A stretch of 64,000 bases of DNA from an uncultured Lachnospiraceae bacterium (GCA_945833775.1 CAMAGI010000002.1:1-64000), one strand, 5' to 3'. Positions 45,899 to 56,042 are shown, counted from the stretch's first letter. Numbers and translations are program-made. Notes: generated from the sequence alone by a model not told the origin.

Positions 45899-46765
45899 AT
45901 GAGTACGCTTCGAGAAATGATCAAAGAGAAACAACGCATCGTTGTAAAGATCGGCTCATCATCCCTGCAGCATGCGAAAACAGGTGATATGGATTATATT
46001 CGTCTGGAAAAGCTGGTACGTGAATTGTGTGATATCCGTAATCAGGGAAAAGAAGTCATTCTTGTCACATCCGGAGCCATTGCGGCGGGGCGAAAAGCAG
46101 TGAATCTCAAGCCCTCTAACGATAAGAAGCCGGAGGCGGCGATGGCGGAGAAGCAGGCTTGCGCTGCTATCGGACAGGCAAGACTTATGATGACTTATCA
46201 GAAGCTTTTTGCGGAATACAATCAGATAGCCGCACAGATTTTGATGACGAAGAATACCATAGTGGATGATTTGAACCGCTACAATGCGAGAAATACTTTC
46301 TTTGAGCTTCTTCGCATGGGAGTTATTCCGATAGTCAATGAAAATGATACGGTAGCTACCTACGAGATCGAAATCGGGGACAATGATACCCTGTCCGCCA
46401 TTGTGGCTGCATTGACAGAGGCTGATCTCTTGATTCTTTTGTCCGATATCGACGGACTTTACACGGATGACCCCAGAAAAAACCCGGAAGCGAAATTCAT
46501 CGAGCAGGTGGATGAACTGACAGAAGAACTGATGCAGATGGGCAAACCTTCAACCGGCAGTAATGTGGGAACCGGTGGAATGAATACCAAACTGGTTGCC
46601 GCTAAGATTGCCACCAGCTGTGACGTGGATATGATTATTGCAAACAGCAAAGATCTGGGTGTATTGCATCGGATTTTAGATGGCGAGAATGAGGGCACAC
46701 TCTTTGTGGCCAAAAGGGACGAAGCCTTTGATCTGCCAGGCTTTGTTGAGAATTTACATAAGTGA
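45899..46765 (+). CDS. proB: Glutamate 5-kinase
   Basis: 288 residues, the amino-acid-kinase domain alone (IVVKIGSSSL, VTSGAIAAGR, NENDTVATYEIEIGDNDTLSA, TGGMNTKLVAAKIA). The C-terminal PUA domain of the E. coli enzyme (367 residues) is absent, as in other short bacterial forms. It phosphorylates glutamate in the first step of proline synthesis; proA lies three genes downstream in the same transcript. Confidence 0.94.
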   Translation: MSTLREMIKEKQRIVVKIGSSSLQHAKTGDMDYIRLEKLVRELCDIRNQGKEVILVTSGAIAAGRKAVNLKPSNDKKPEAAMAEKQACAAIGQARLMMTYQKLFAEYNQIAAQILMTKNTIVDDLNRYNARNTFFELLRMGVIPIVNENDTVATYEIEIGDNDTLSAIVAALTEADLLILLSDIDGLYTDDPRKNPEAKFIEQVDELTEELMQMGKPSTGSNVGTGGMNTKLVAAKIATSCDVDMIIANSKDLGVLHRILDGENEGTLFVAKRDEAFDLPGFVENLHK

Positions 46766-46813
46766 TATCCAAAGAATAGACAGTGACTATAATTGCTGTC
46801 CGGGAGAATGAAT

Positions 46814-47032
46814 ATGACAATGGAACAGCGCATTGCGCGGATCAATGAATTGTATCACAAATCCCAGAAGGAAGGTCTTACAGCCAAGGAGAAGGAAGAA
46901 CAGGCAAGACTTCGCAGGGAGTATATCGAGAGTGTCCGCGGTAATTTGCGGGCACAACTCGACAACATCAATATTGAACAGCCGGACGGCACAATTGTGA
47001 ATCTCGGTGAAAAGTATGGAAAAAAACGATGA
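46814..47032 (+). CDS. DUF896 (YnzC) family small protein
   Basis: 72 residues beginning MTMEQRIARINELYHKSQKEGLTAKEKEEQARLRREYI, the characteristic helical pair of DUF896/YnzC, ending in a Gly/Lys tail. In B. subtilis ynzC is SOS-associated; role unknown. Three ATGs lie close together; GGGAG at 46802-46806 favours 46814. Its end overlaps the next start by 17 bases. Confidence 0.88.
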   Translation: MTMEQRIARINELYHKSQKEGLTAKEKEEQARLRREYIESVRGNLRAQLDNINIEQPDGTIVNLGEKYGKKR

Positions 47033-47603
47033 CCCCAATATTTTAAAAAAACAGATTCGAAAAGCAGTTCTTTCTGCGCGTAATACTCTTTCCGAAGAGC
47101 AATTATACCGGGCAAAGGTACTAATCACCGAGAAACTGTGCGGCCACCAATGGTTTTATCGTTCGGACATCCTGTTATGCTTTCTAAGCTACGGCTCGGA
47201 AATCGATACGAAGGATATCGTTAACGAGGCATTGCGACTGGGAAAAAAGGTGTTTGTCCCAAAAGTTGAGGGAGAAGAGATGGTGTTTTATAGAATCACA
47301 TCTCTATACGGATTACAGGAAGGCTATAAGGGAATACCGGAGCCTTCGGGTGATTGTGAAAAATATGAGTATCCTGGGGATGAAAACGAGGAATTGCAGC
47401 ACACGCTTTTGCTTATGCCGGGAGTTGCTTTCGACCCCTACCGCAATCGAATCGGTTACGGGAAAGGCTTCTATGACCGGTTCCTTCGGGATAAACAGGG
47501 GCTTTGGACAAGAAGCATAGCAATCGGGCACTGCTGTCAACAGGTGGACATAATTCCGGCAGAGGAGTTTGATATTCGACCATATCAAGTGATTTTAGTG
47601 TGA
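47016..47603 (+). CDS. 5-formyltetrahydrofolate cyclo-ligase
   Basis: 195 residues. Recognisable are the N-terminal [16 protein letters not shown] (RxxxRxxR-type) and the substrate motif [13 protein letters not shown] near residue 150. It turns 5-formyl-THF into methenyl-THF with ATP, complementing fhs and folD elsewhere in the window. Start ATG 47016 has a weak site; translation is probably coupled to the overlapping DUF896 gene. Confidence 0.92.
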   Translation: MEKNDDPNILKKQIRKAVLSARNTLSEEQLYRAKVLITEKLCGHQWFYRSDILLCFLSYGSEIDTKDIVNEALRLGKKVFVPKVEGEEMVFYRITSLYGLQEGYKGIPEPSGDCEKYEYPGDENEELQHTLLLMPGVAFDPYRNRIGYGKGFYDRFLRDKQGLWTRSIAIGHCCQQVDIIPAEEFDIRPYQVILV

Positions 47604-47616
47604 GGTGACGTGGAAA

Positions 47617-48864
47617 ATGACAGATTTAGAGCAGATGGGTCAGAAGGCGGTTCAAGCCAAGTATATTCTTCAAAAATTAAGCAGCGAACAAAAGGATAAG
47701 CTGCTTCGATACGCTGCCGAACAGCTCCGGCTTGGGCGAAAGGAAATTCTTGCAGCCAACGCCGAGGATATAGCACTGGGAGAACAAAACGGTATGCATG
47801 CGGGATTGCTTGATCGCCTCCGACTTACCGAGGATAGAATCGATGCCATGGCGGAGGGACTTACGCAGGTCGCAGAGCTTCCGGATTGCATCGGTGAGGT
47901 GATGGAAAGCTTTGAGCGTCCCAACGGCTTAAAAATCGAGAAAAGAAGAGTCCCGCTGGGTGTTATCGGAATCATCTACGAATCCCGACCGAATGTGACA
48001 GCCGATGCTTTCGGACTCTGTTTTAAAACCGGTAACGCAGTCATCCTAAAGGGGGGGAGTGATGCGCTACATTCCAATATCGCTATTACGAAGATACTGC
48101 GCAGAGCACTCTCTTTGTGTGATTTGCCGGAGGATGCAATTCAGTTGATTGAGGATAGGGATCGGGCGGTGACGGCACAGTTTATGCGTCTCAATCAATA
48201 TGTGGATGTGCTGATTCCGAGAGGCGGTGCGGGACTGATCCGAAACGTAGTGGAAAACAGTACGGTTCCGGTCATCGAGACCGGAACAGGCAACTGTCAT
48301 GTCTATGTGGATAAGGATGCGGATCTTGCGATGGCAGTGGATATCATTTACAATGCCAAAACACAGAGGATCGGCGTGTGCAATGCCTGTGAATCGCTGG
48401 TGATACACAGGGATATCCGGGAGGTGTTTTTACCGAAATTGGCTGAGAAGCTTCGCTCCCGGAATGTGGAAATGCGTGGGGACGAACAGATCCGTGAAAT
48501 TCTTCCCGACTGCACAGCGGCAACCGAGGAAGACTATGGAAAAGAATATCTGGATTATATCATTTCCATGAAGACGGTGGAGAGTGTGGAGGAAGCCATT
48601 GCACATATTAACCGTTACAACACGAAGCATTCGGAATGCATTGTGACCAATAACCCGGATACTGCAGAACGTTTTTTAAACGAGGTGGATGCGGCTTGTG
48701 TATATGTGAATGCGTCCACAAGATTCACAGACGGTTTCGAGTTCGGATTCGGCGCGGAGATCGGAATCAGTACGCAGAAATTACACGCGAGAGGTCCGAT
48801 GGGCTTAAGAGAGCTTACGTCCTATAAATATACAATACGCGGCAATGGACAGATTCGAGGATAG
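47617..48864 (+). CDS. proA: Gamma-glutamyl phosphate reductase
   Basis: 415 residues of the aldehyde dehydrogenase fold with the catalytic Cys in [14 protein letters not shown] and the NADPH-binding [21 protein letters not shown]. It reduces gamma-glutamyl phosphate to the semialdehyde, the step after proB. GAGGTGA at 47602-47608 sets ATG 47617; a GTG four codons upstream overlaps it. Confidence 0.95.
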   Translation: MTDLEQMGQKAVQAKYILQKLSSEQKDKLLRYAAEQLRLGRKEILAANAEDIALGEQNGMHAGLLDRLRLTEDRIDAMAEGLTQVAELPDCIGEVMESFERPNGLKIEKRRVPLGVIGIIYESRPNVTADAFGLCFKTGNAVILKGGSDALHSNIAITKILRRALSLCDLPEDAIQLIEDRDRAVTAQFMRLNQYVDVLIPRGGAGLIRNVVENSTVPVIETGTGNCHVYVDKDADLAMAVDIIYNAKTQRIGVCNACESLVIHRDIREVFLPKLAEKLRSRNVEMRGDEQIREILPDCTAATEEDYGKEYLDYIISMKTVESVEEAIAHINRYNTKHSECIVTNNPDTAERFLNEVDAACVYVNASTRFTDGFEFGFGAEIGISTQKLHARGPMGLRELTSYKYTIRGNGQIRG

Positions 48865-48883
48865 AAACTCAGGGAGGGCGATT

Positions 48884-49435
48884 ATGAAAGAGGTAAACGG
48901 AAGTATCTGGCATACGATGAGTACGCATCGGGTAACACCGACGGATTTCATATGTGTGATCGAGATCTCGAAAGGAAGTAAGAACAAATATGAGTTGGAT
49001 AAGGAGACCGGTCTCTTGATATTGGACCGTATTCTGCATACTTCCACCCATTATCCCGCAAACTATGGATTTATTCCCCGGACCTACGGGGATGACGGAG
49101 ACCCGCTGGATGTGCTTCTCCTGTGCTCGGAATCCATCCAACCGATGACACTTGTAAGGGCTTATCCCATTGGTGTTATCTCCATGCTGGACGGCGGTAA
49201 GAATGATGAGAAGATCATTGCGGTTCCTTTTAACGATCCCAACTATAACTGCTATCGGGATATTTCCGAACTGCCTCCCCATGTGGTGGAAGAGATGGAG
49301 CACTTTTTCACAATTTATAAGTCCCTGGAGAACAAGACAACTGCCGTCAATGAAAAGGGAGATCGTGAAGAAGCAATTGCAGTGATTAAGAAATGCCTGG
49401 ATAACTACATCGAAACATTTATAAAAAGCTGGTAG
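48884..49435 (+). CDS. ppa: Inorganic pyrophosphatase, family I
   Basis: 183 residues. The active-site stretch YGFIPRTYGDDGDPLDVLLL carries the D-x-D-P-x-D metal-binding motif. It hydrolyses pyrophosphate in the cytoplasm. GGGAGGG eight bases upstream sets the ATG at 48884. It is the last gene of the proB transcript, with its stop codon inside a terminator stem. Confidence 0.92.
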   Translation: MKEVNGSIWHTMSTHRVTPTDFICVIEISKGSKNKYELDKETGLLILDRILHTSTHYPANYGFIPRTYGDDGDPLDVLLLCSESIQPMTLVRAYPIGVISMLDGGKNDEKIIAVPFNDPNYNCYRDISELPPHVVEEMEHFFTIYKSLENKTTAVNEKGDREEAIAVIKKCLDNYIETFIKSW

Positions 49436-49454
49436 AATATCTGCCGGCTTTTCC
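49424..49454 (+). terminator. Terminator overlapping the ppa stop codon
   Basis: A 12-base stem with two G-T pairs (49424-49435 with 49441-49452, AAAAGC...GCTTTT) ending in TTTT. The ppa stop codon forms part of the left arm. Confidence 0.6.
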
Positions 49455-49488
49455 TGTGGAAAGAGCTTGACGGGAGGGAAAATAATAC

Positions 49489-50181
49489 ATGAATTTAGAA
49501 GAACGATATGGTGTTAAGGTGGACCAACTGATCTATGAAAATGGACTTTGTTCCGAAAAGGATGTGGAAGGATTTGTATTGGAGGGAAGTGCGAAGGTGA
49601 GCTTTCCCGGGGGACGCATGCGCCTGGAGAATGCGATGGACGAAAACCTTGGTCAAAAATCCAATTACGTATTCTGGTGTCCGGAGGTATTCCCGGATAA
49701 TATTATGATCGAATGGGAGTTTCAGCCGATCCGTGAACCCGGTCTTTGCATACTTTTTTACGCCGCAACCGGTCAAAACGGTAAGGATCTGTTTGATCCG
49801 TCTCTCCAAAGACGGACCGGAGAATACGATCAGTATCATCATGGCGATATCAATGCGTTTCATGTCTCATATTTCAGAAGAAAATGGGAGGAGGAGCGGA
49901 GTTTTCATACCTGTAACCTGAGAAAAAGTTATGGCTTTCACCTGGTTACTCAGGGGGCTGATCCCATTCCGGATGCGGATGAGGTGAAAAGACCCTATAA
50001 GATGACCGTAATCAAAAAAGGCGCACTCAATCTGTTTTTCTGTGATGAACTTGAAATTTTTCGCTTTGAAGACGATGGAAAAACATATGGTCCTTTTCTT
50101 AGAGGCGGAAGAATCGGTTTCCGGCAAATGGCGCCGCTCATCGGTGAGTACGGAAATCTAAAGGTTTACAGTCTATTGTAG
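49489..50181 (+). CDS. DUF1961 family protein (YesU-like)
   Basis: 230 residues, cytoplasmic. It has a concanavalin-like beta-sandwich pattern and the DUF1961 stretches YVFWCPEVFPDNIMIEWEF, EYDQYHHGDINAFHVSYFRR and RGGRIGFRQMAPL. DUF1961 includes B. subtilis YesU, which lies in the rhamnogalacturonan utilisation cluster. The activity is not established. Two further genes with pectin-type relatives follow (13 and 78 bases apart), so the three are likely one operon. GGGAGGG at 49473-49479 is the ribosome binding site. Confidence 0.78.
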   Translation: MNLEERYGVKVDQLIYENGLCSEKDVEGFVLEGSAKVSFPGGRMRLENAMDENLGQKSNYVFWCPEVFPDNIMIEWEFQPIREPGLCILFYAATGQNGKDLFDPSLQRRTGEYDQYHHGDINAFHVSYFRRKWEEERSFHTCNLRKSYGFHLVTQGADPIPDADEVKRPYKMTVIKKGALNLFFCDELEIFRFEDDGKTYGPFLRGGRIGFRQMAPLIGEYGNLKVYSLL

Positions 50182-50194
50182 GAAAGGAGAGGCT

Positions 50195-53100
50195 ATGGCG
50201 ATTTCTCTCGCAGGAGAGTGGGCTGTCACATTGGAAGAAAATTCTGATTACGGACCGGATTGCAGAGCGGTAAAGCTATCCGGTAAGATTTCACTTCCTG
50301 GAAGCCTGCAACAATATGGTTTCGGTTATCCGGTTGAAAAAAAGACACCGTGGGTCAGTAGCCTGTATAATCCCTTTTGGTATGAGCGGGATGAATACAC
50401 TTATGCTCAGGAAAGCGGGATAAAAGTTCCTTTTCTGGCCCAGCCCGCAACGCATTATCTGGGACGTGCGTTTTATAGCAAGAAGATTGTTTTGGATAAA
50501 GATATGCAGGATTGTGTACTCTTTCTGGAAGTGACCCGCTGGAAAACCTCTGTGTTTGTGGACGGAAAAGAATGTGGGCAGGAGACATCCCTGTGTACCC
50601 CTCATGTCCACAGGCTCGGAGATTTGTCTGCAGGAGAGCATACAATCGCTATAGAGGTTGATAACCGAATGATTTACCCTTATCGACCGGACGGACATGG
50701 TGTTTCGGATGCACTGGGAGCAACATGGAATGGTATCGTCGGTAAAATGGTGCTTTTAAGCGGCAGGGAATGGAATGACCTGGAAGAAAAGAAAAAGGAA
50801 TATGCTACGAAACATGCTCGGAAAATGGGTGTATCCAATGGTAAATTTCTGTCAGACGGACAGGTAGTTTACTTTCGGGGAACTCATTTTGGAGGAGATT
50901 ATCCCATCACCGGGTATCCGAACACCGCCGATGAGTGGTGGAACGATCTCATGAATACCGTAAAATCTTTCGGTATTAATTTTATTCGGTTTCATTCTTA
51001 TTGTCCGCCAGAGGCTGCCTTTGCTGCAGCAGACCGTGCAGATATCTTTCTCCAGCCGGAATGCGGTATGTGGAATTATTTTGAGGATGAAACAGAAATG
51101 TATGAAATCCTGAAAAGTGAGACGGTAAGGATACTAAGAGCATTCGGACATCATCCCTCTTTTGTATTGTTCTCCCCTTCCAATGAACCCGGCGGGAAAT
51201 GGTATTCCATATTACGGGAGTGGGTAATGTATGCGAGAGAAACAGATCGGTCTTTGGGATATGAGGGCAGAAGACTCTATACGGCACAATCCGGTTGGTT
51301 TTATGATACCGCTCCGTCGGAGACAACAGGGACGGATTATTTGTACTTTCACCGATCAGCATACGGACCGCTTCCGGGAGGAACCATTCGAAATTCAGAA
51401 GGTTGGAAAGGCAGAAACTATGATTCTTCTCTTGAAAACTCTAAACTTCCGGTGATCTGTCATGAACTGGGACAATGGTGTTCTTATCCGGATTATGGAG
51501 TGATCGGTAAATTTGCGGGAGTACTGCAACCCGGAAACTACGAGATCTTCCGGGAAAGCGCAAGAAATAGCGGTGTCCTGGAGAACAATAAGGAATTTGT
51601 GTTTTGTTCCGGACGCAATCAGGTGCGGCTCTATAAGGAGGATATTGAGGCCAACTTTCGCACGAGACATCTGTATGGATTTGAATTACTTGATCTGCAT
51701 GATTACCTGGGACAGGGAACCGCCAATGTGGGAATTCTCGATCCGTTTTGGGACAACAAGGGATATGTTACACCGGACGAGTTTCAAGAGTTTTGCGGGG
51801 ACACGGTAATCTGTACGGAACTATCTTCCTATGTGTGGAAGAATACGGATATTGTCACAATTCCGATAGTGGTGTGTCATTATGGAGCAAGAACCATTCA
51901 GAATGCGGTGCTTGAATGGAAACTTACAGATGCCATGTCCGGACTGTTGTTGGATGCAGGAAACGAACCTTGTGAAAAGATACCGGCAGGAGAAAACACG
52001 AAAGTTTGTACATTGCGAATAGAGCTTTCGTTCCTTTCTCGGAATACGCTGTGCAGACTGGAGGTTTCAATAGGTGAGGTCCGAAATCATTGGATGTTAC
52101 ATGTCTTTGCATCTGCAATGAAAGATGTTTTGACAGAGGAGGAAAGTTTTTTATATACGCGTGATTGGTCAGAAGTTAAGAAGGCATTGAATGCCGGAAA
52201 GACTGTAGTATTCAGTCCCTATCTGTCCGATTTGGATTATGATTGTCCTGCGGTAAGCATGAAAAATGTATTCTGGAATGCGCAGATGAATCCTTCCTGG
52301 TGCCGCTCCCTGGGAGTGATCTGTGACAGAGACCATCCAGTATTTGATCGTTTTCCGACTTTTGCGGATGGTGGTTGGCAATGGGAAGAAATCTTGAAAT
52401 ATTCGCGTGCTTTTTGTATGGATGATATGCCGAAGCAGTTGCAACCGATTGTCCGGGTTATTGACGATTGGAATCGTAATCTTCCCTTGTGCCTGCTTGC
52501 AGAGGCAAAGGTAGGGAAAGGCCATCTGATTCTTTCCGGTATCTGCCTGGACACAACGCCGGATTCCCTGCCACAACAAAATGCTTTTCGACAGGCAGTT
52601 TTTTGTTATGCGCGCAATTGTGTGCATAAAACAAATCCGGAAGTACCTTATGAGGCCATTGAAAAACATCTGTTTCCGATGCTCTTTACCCAAAAACTCA
52701 TTCAGAGAGTCACGGATCAAAACGGAGTGGTGTTTCCCCATGACAATCTGGCGGACCCCAATCCGAATTTGACATTTCGTTATGAACAAATTCAATATCC
52801 GATTACTTTGGAAATCCATCTGTCAGAATATGTTGCAATAAAAGGACTGTATTTACTGCCTGTGCAAAAGGATCGAATGTTTGAAGGATGTATACGAGAA
52901 TTTTGTATTGAAGGTGTAGTTGAGACGAGTTCATCGGAGTCTGCTTTGGAGGAGAAAGAAGTTTCATGGAAGACTTTGAGCAAGGGAATCATGAAGAACA
53001 ATTTGTTCGGTCAGAAGATCTATTTTGATGAAGTTTTTACAACGGACTGCATACGCTTGATTGTCTTATCCGGCTACGGGGAAGATATTCGACCTGTATG

Positions 53101-53260
53101 GCATGTAAAAAACGGCGGATGGGTTTATGAAAAGGAACAAACGAAGGCTGTATTGCAGTTGGCAGGTTTTCATCTGATAACGGATTGTCAATGTACCGGC
53201 GAAGACAGTTTGTTTTGGATGGAAGGATACAAGAGTATTTCTAAGGATGTGGAAAACTAA
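50195..53260 (+). CDS. Glycoside hydrolase family 2-type enzyme, cytoplasmic
   Basis: 1021 residues without signal peptide. An N-terminal jelly-roll sugar-binding domain (about 1-190; GRAFYSKKIVLD, WKTSVFVDGKECGQ) leads into a (beta/alpha)8 barrel (about 215-500) with the acid/base Asn330-Glu331 in SPSNEPGG and a likely nucleophile Glu424 in VICHELGQW. A long C-terminal half of beta type has no clear match. The usual immunoglobulin-like domain between is reduced or missing. With YesU- and YetA-like neighbours, an oligosaccharide from rhamnogalacturonan is the likely substrate; bond specificity is unknown. AGGAAAGGAGAGG precedes the ATG. Confidence 0.75.
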   Translation: MAISLAGEWAVTLEENSDYGPDCRAVKLSGKISLPGSLQQYGFGYPVEKKTPWVSSLYNPFWYERDEYTYAQESGIKVPFLAQPATHYLGRAFYSKKIVLDKDMQDCVLFLEVTRWKTSVFVDGKECGQETSLCTPHVHRLGDLSAGEHTIAIEVDNRMIYPYRPDGHGVSDALGATWNGIVGKMVLLSGREWNDLEEKKKEYATKHARKMGVSNGKFLSDGQVVYFRGTHFGGDYPITGYPNTADEWWNDLMNTVKSFGINFIRFHSYCPPEAAFAAADRADIFLQPECGMWNYFEDETEMYEILKSETVRILRAFGHHPSFVLFSPSNEPGGKWYSILREWVMYARETDRSLGYEGRRLYTAQSGWFYDTAPSETTGTDYLYFHRSAYGPLPGGTIRNSEGWKGRNYDSSLENSKLPVICHELGQWCSYPDYGVIGKFAGVLQPGNYEIFRESARNSGVLENNKEFVFCSGRNQVRLYKEDIEANFRTRHLYGFELLDLHDYLGQGTANVGILDPFWDNKGYVTPDEFQEFCGDTVICTELSSYVWKNTDIVTIPIVVCHYGARTIQNAVLEWKLTDAMSGLLLDAGNEPCEKIPAGENTKVCTLRIELSFLSRNTLCRLEVSIGEVRNHWMLHVFASAMKDVLTEEESFLYTRDWSEVKKALNAGKTVVFSPYLSDLDYDCPAVSMKNVFWNAQMNPSWCRSLGVICDRDHPVFDRFPTFADGGWQWEEILKYSRAFCMDDMPKQLQPIVRVIDDWNRNLPLCLLAEAKVGKGHLILSGICLDTTPDSLPQQNAFRQAVFCYARNCVHKTNPEVPYEAIEKHLFPMLFTQKLIQRVTDQNGVVFPHDNLADPNPNLTFRYEQIQYPITLEIHLSEYVAIKGLYLLPVQKDRMFEGCIREFCIEGVVETSSSESALEEKEVSWKTLSKGIMKNNLFGQKIYFDEVFTTDCIRLIVLSGYGEDIRPVWHVKNGGWVYEKEQTKAVLQLAGFHLITDCQCTGEDSLFWMEGYKSISKDVEN

Positions 53261-53268
53261 GGATTGCA

Positions 53269-53299
53269 GACGAGAAACTGAATGCGCGGATTTCTCGTC
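53269..53299 (+). promoter_or_regulatory. Leader hairpin of the yetA-like gene
   Basis: A perfect nine-base stem GACGAGAAA/TTTCTCGTC (53269-53277 with 53291-53299), not followed by a T run. It sits at the same place relative to the start cassette as hairpin 2 of the fhs leader. Confidence 0.6.
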
Positions 53300-53315
53300 G
53301 CATCTTCGCAACAAA

Positions 53316-53341
53316 GTTGCTCAGAAATGAGGGTTAATATG
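53316..53341 (+). repeat. Shared translation-start cassette, copy 3 (yetA-like gene)
   Basis: The most diverged copy: GTTGC TCAGAAATG AGGGTTAAT and the start codon, aligning without gaps to the other three over 26 bases. GTTGC closes a small hairpin with GCAAC at 53308-53312, as the equivalent bases do in the fhs copy. Confidence 0.5.
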
Positions 53342-55978
53342 AGACTACATAAACTGACCAAAGGAAAAGCAAATGGATACACTACCTGGGGATGTCTGTG
53401 GGACAAGGGAGAATGCCGTAAGGATACGGAATATATCTGCCGTAATGAAAATGGTGAAGTAGTTCCACTGCAGAGCAGAGTGACGGCATATTGGCCGGAC
53501 GGAAGCGTAAAATGGACTGCACATACTGCGGACAGCACCTTGCTCGGAGAGAAAATAGAGGTTCTGCCACGAGAGCCGCTTATGGACTGCGGGGAAAAAA
53601 ACCCGGAATCAGGCATTCGAATAACGGAAACGGAGAAAGAATATCGGATTTGCGGCGGGAAGCTGGAAATTGTGGTGTCCAAGAGAAGTAATTACCTGTT
53701 TGAAAATATTAACTATGACGGAAAAGAATGCGCTTTGCATGCAACTTTGGAACTTTTGTTGGAAAATCCTGTGACAGTGGAAGATAATCCTGCTAAGATA
53801 GAGCGAAAGTACCAGGGAAGAATTGATACAATAGAAATTGAAGAATCCGGTAATCTGCAGGCGATTTTGAAGTTTTCCGGTATTCACACGGATCGCAGGG
53901 GGGACGAAAAGTTTCCCTTCATTCTTCGAATGCGTGTAAATTTCAATGATCCACGGCTTCATTTCATGCATACGTTCCTCTATGACGGTGACGAGGATCA
54001 AGACTTTTTAAAGGGGATCGGGATCTCCTTTCAAACTCCCGTTGCGGGAAAACTTTACAACCGCCATTTGAAGTTTGCGGGGGACAACGGGGTATTTCAC
54101 GAGGCTGTGGTTCCGTTTATCAGCTGGAGACCCAGAGTTCCGGCAGGCCTTTATGAGAGACAAATGGCGGGAGAATGTCTTACTTTATCGGGGGATCAAG
54201 ACAGGATAGCAGAGCAGATTTTGAAGGATACACCGTACTGGGATACCTATGATATCTGCCAGGACAGTGCCACCCACTTTGCGGTACGTAAAAAACTGGC
54301 GGATGCCAATTGCTGCTATATCAATGCACTGCACGGACAGCGAAGTGTGGGAGGACTGTCCTTCGGAAGTGAGGCAGGAAGTTGTCTGGTGAGTATCCGT
54401 GACTTCTGGCAGAAATACCCTTCCGGATATACGATTAGCGGTCTGTCCTCTGACCGGGTGAACTGTAAGGTCTGGTTCTGGTCCCCATCGGCTCCGGTGA
54501 TGGACTTTCGCCATTATGCAAACCGCGGATACAATCAGGTTTGTTATGAGGGCTATGATTATAAGGGAGCTTCTGCAGATGGAATCGCCTGTACCAATGA
54601 GTGCACTATCACCTTTATGCCCCGGATGATTCCGGATGATGACACACTTGTACAATTTGCGGAAACAGAAAATGACACCACACTCTTTGTGGCGGATCCG
54701 GAGTTTTATCACGAAAAGCAGGCCTTCGGAATCTGGTCTCTTCCCTCTTATGAGACGGAAACGCTAAGATGGCTGGAGGAGCAGCTGGAGGGAGCCTTCT
54801 TATTTTACAAAAATGAGGTAGAACAGCGCGGATGGTATGGAATGTTTGACTACGGAGACTTCATGCATACCTACGACAGTATTCGTCATCAGTGGCGTTA
54901 TGATATCGGTGGTTATGCCTGGGACAATACGGAACTGGTTCCGACGCTCTGGCTCTGGCTGTACTTTATGCGCACCGGAAGGGAGGATGTGTTCCGCCTG
55001 GCGGAGAAACTGTCCCGCCATGCCAGTGAAGTGGATGTCTATCACATGGGCAAATACAAGGGGCTGGGATCAAGACACAATGTGCGTCATTGGGGATGTC
55101 CCTGTAAAGAGGCGCGTATCGCCATGGCGGCACATCATCGGTATTACTATTACCTGACCGGTGATCGGCGGCTGGAGGATATCTTTGAAGAATTGAAGGA
55201 CAATGAAATCAGTTTTTATAACCGGGATCCTCTCGGTGATTTCTATGAGAAGGACAAAATGGTATATCCGTCCCATGCGCGTAGCGGTCCCGACTGGTCA
55301 TCTCTATGTTCCAACTGGATGACCGAATGGGAGCGATTCTGTGATGTCCGATACCGTGACAAGATACTGGTGGGACTGCGTGACATCAAAAAGGCACCCT
55401 TACAGCTTGTATCCGGTCCGGACTTTGAGTTTGATCCCGCGTCCTGCCATCTGCGCTATATCGGAGAACGCACGACAGGGGGTACCCATTTACAGATCTG
55501 TATGGGGGCACCTTCCGTCTGGATGGAACTGGCGGAGCTTCTGGAGGATGAGGAATTCCGAAAGATGATTGCCGATTACGGACGGTTTTATTATCTGCCG
55601 AAAGAGGAACAACAAAGGGAATCGAAGGGCCTTGTCGGAGATCGCGAGTTTTCTCTGCCCTTTATGGCGGCTGCCATGGGAGCCTACGGTGCAAAGTATT
55701 ATCAGGACGATGTCCTTGCAATGCGTACCTGGCGTATTCTCCTGCACACCCTGATCCACGAAGAACGAATAGAGGGATTTACCCCGCAGATTACGCAAAA
55801 CTGCGGAAATCACGAAAAACTTTCGGAGATTGAATGGATTACGACCAATTTCACAGCCCAGTTTTGTCTGAATACGATTATGGTATTGGACCTGATTCGC
55901 GAAAAACTGCCGACAACCATTTCCGAAGTGAAGAAATTGGTTGCGGATATGGACATCTCCACATTTCATAAGGCATGA
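53339..55978 (+). CDS. PcRGLX/YetA-like protein, probable rhamnogalacturonan oligosaccharide enzyme
   Basis: 879 residues, no signal peptide. The N-terminus (TTWGCLWDKGECRKDTEY, PLQSRVTAYWPDGSVKWTAH) matches the RIFT-barrel domain shared by B. subtilis YetA and the exo-rhamnogalacturonan lyase PcRGLX (PL26). A middle beta domain follows and from about residue 480 a helical (alpha/alpha) barrel (DYGDFMHTYDS, HVRHWGCPCKEARIAMAAHHRYYY). The family call is from remembered sequence likeness; whether it is a lyase or hydrolase is not shown. ATG 53339 is fixed by GAGGG and the cassette; a longer frame to 53282 only reads through the leader. Confidence 0.75.
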   Translation: MRLHKLTKGKANGYTTWGCLWDKGECRKDTEYICRNENGEVVPLQSRVTAYWPDGSVKWTAHTADSTLLGEKIEVLPREPLMDCGEKNPESGIRITETEKEYRICGGKLEIVVSKRSNYLFENINYDGKECALHATLELLLENPVTVEDNPAKIERKYQGRIDTIEIEESGNLQAILKFSGIHTDRRGDEKFPFILRMRVNFNDPRLHFMHTFLYDGDEDQDFLKGIGISFQTPVAGKLYNRHLKFAGDNGVFHEAVVPFISWRPRVPAGLYERQMAGECLTLSGDQDRIAEQILKDTPYWDTYDICQDSATHFAVRKKLADANCCYINALHGQRSVGGLSFGSEAGSCLVSIRDFWQKYPSGYTISGLSSDRVNCKVWFWSPSAPVMDFRHYANRGYNQVCYEGYDYKGASADGIACTNECTITFMPRMIPDDDTLVQFAETENDTTLFVADPEFYHEKQAFGIWSLPSYETETLRWLEEQLEGAFLFYKNEVEQRGWYGMFDYGDFMHTYDSIRHQWRYDIGGYAWDNTELVPTLWLWLYFMRTGREDVFRLAEKLSRHASEVDVYHMGKYKGLGSRHNVRHWGCPCKEARIAMAAHHRYYYYLTGDRRLEDIFEELKDNEISFYNRDPLGDFYEKDKMVYPSHARSGPDWSSLCSNWMTEWERFCDVRYRDKILVGLRDIKKAPLQLVSGPDFEFDPASCHLRYIGERTTGGTHLQICMGAPSVWMELAELLEDEEFRKMIADYGRFYYLPKEEQQRESKGLVGDREFSLPFMAAAMGAYGAKYYQDDVLAMRTWRILLHTLIHEERIEGFTPQITQNCGNHEKLSEIEWITTNFTAQFCLNTIMVLDLIREKLPTTISEVKKLVADMDISTFHKA

Positions 55979-56024
55979 GAAGATACTGCTTGCTTTCCGT
56001 CCCGTTTTGTGATTAAATGATGAT

Positions 56025-56042
56025 GTGTTAAAAAAATATCAA
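56025..56042. promoter_or_regulatory. Rex-like site before the hydrogenase
   Basis: GTGTTAAAAAAATATCAA matches the clostridial Rex pattern TTGTTAA-N4-TTAACAA at 11 of 14 fixed positions. Hydrogenase genes are common Rex targets. A TTGTGA at 56007 could be a -35, but the -10 is poor. Confidence 0.35.
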
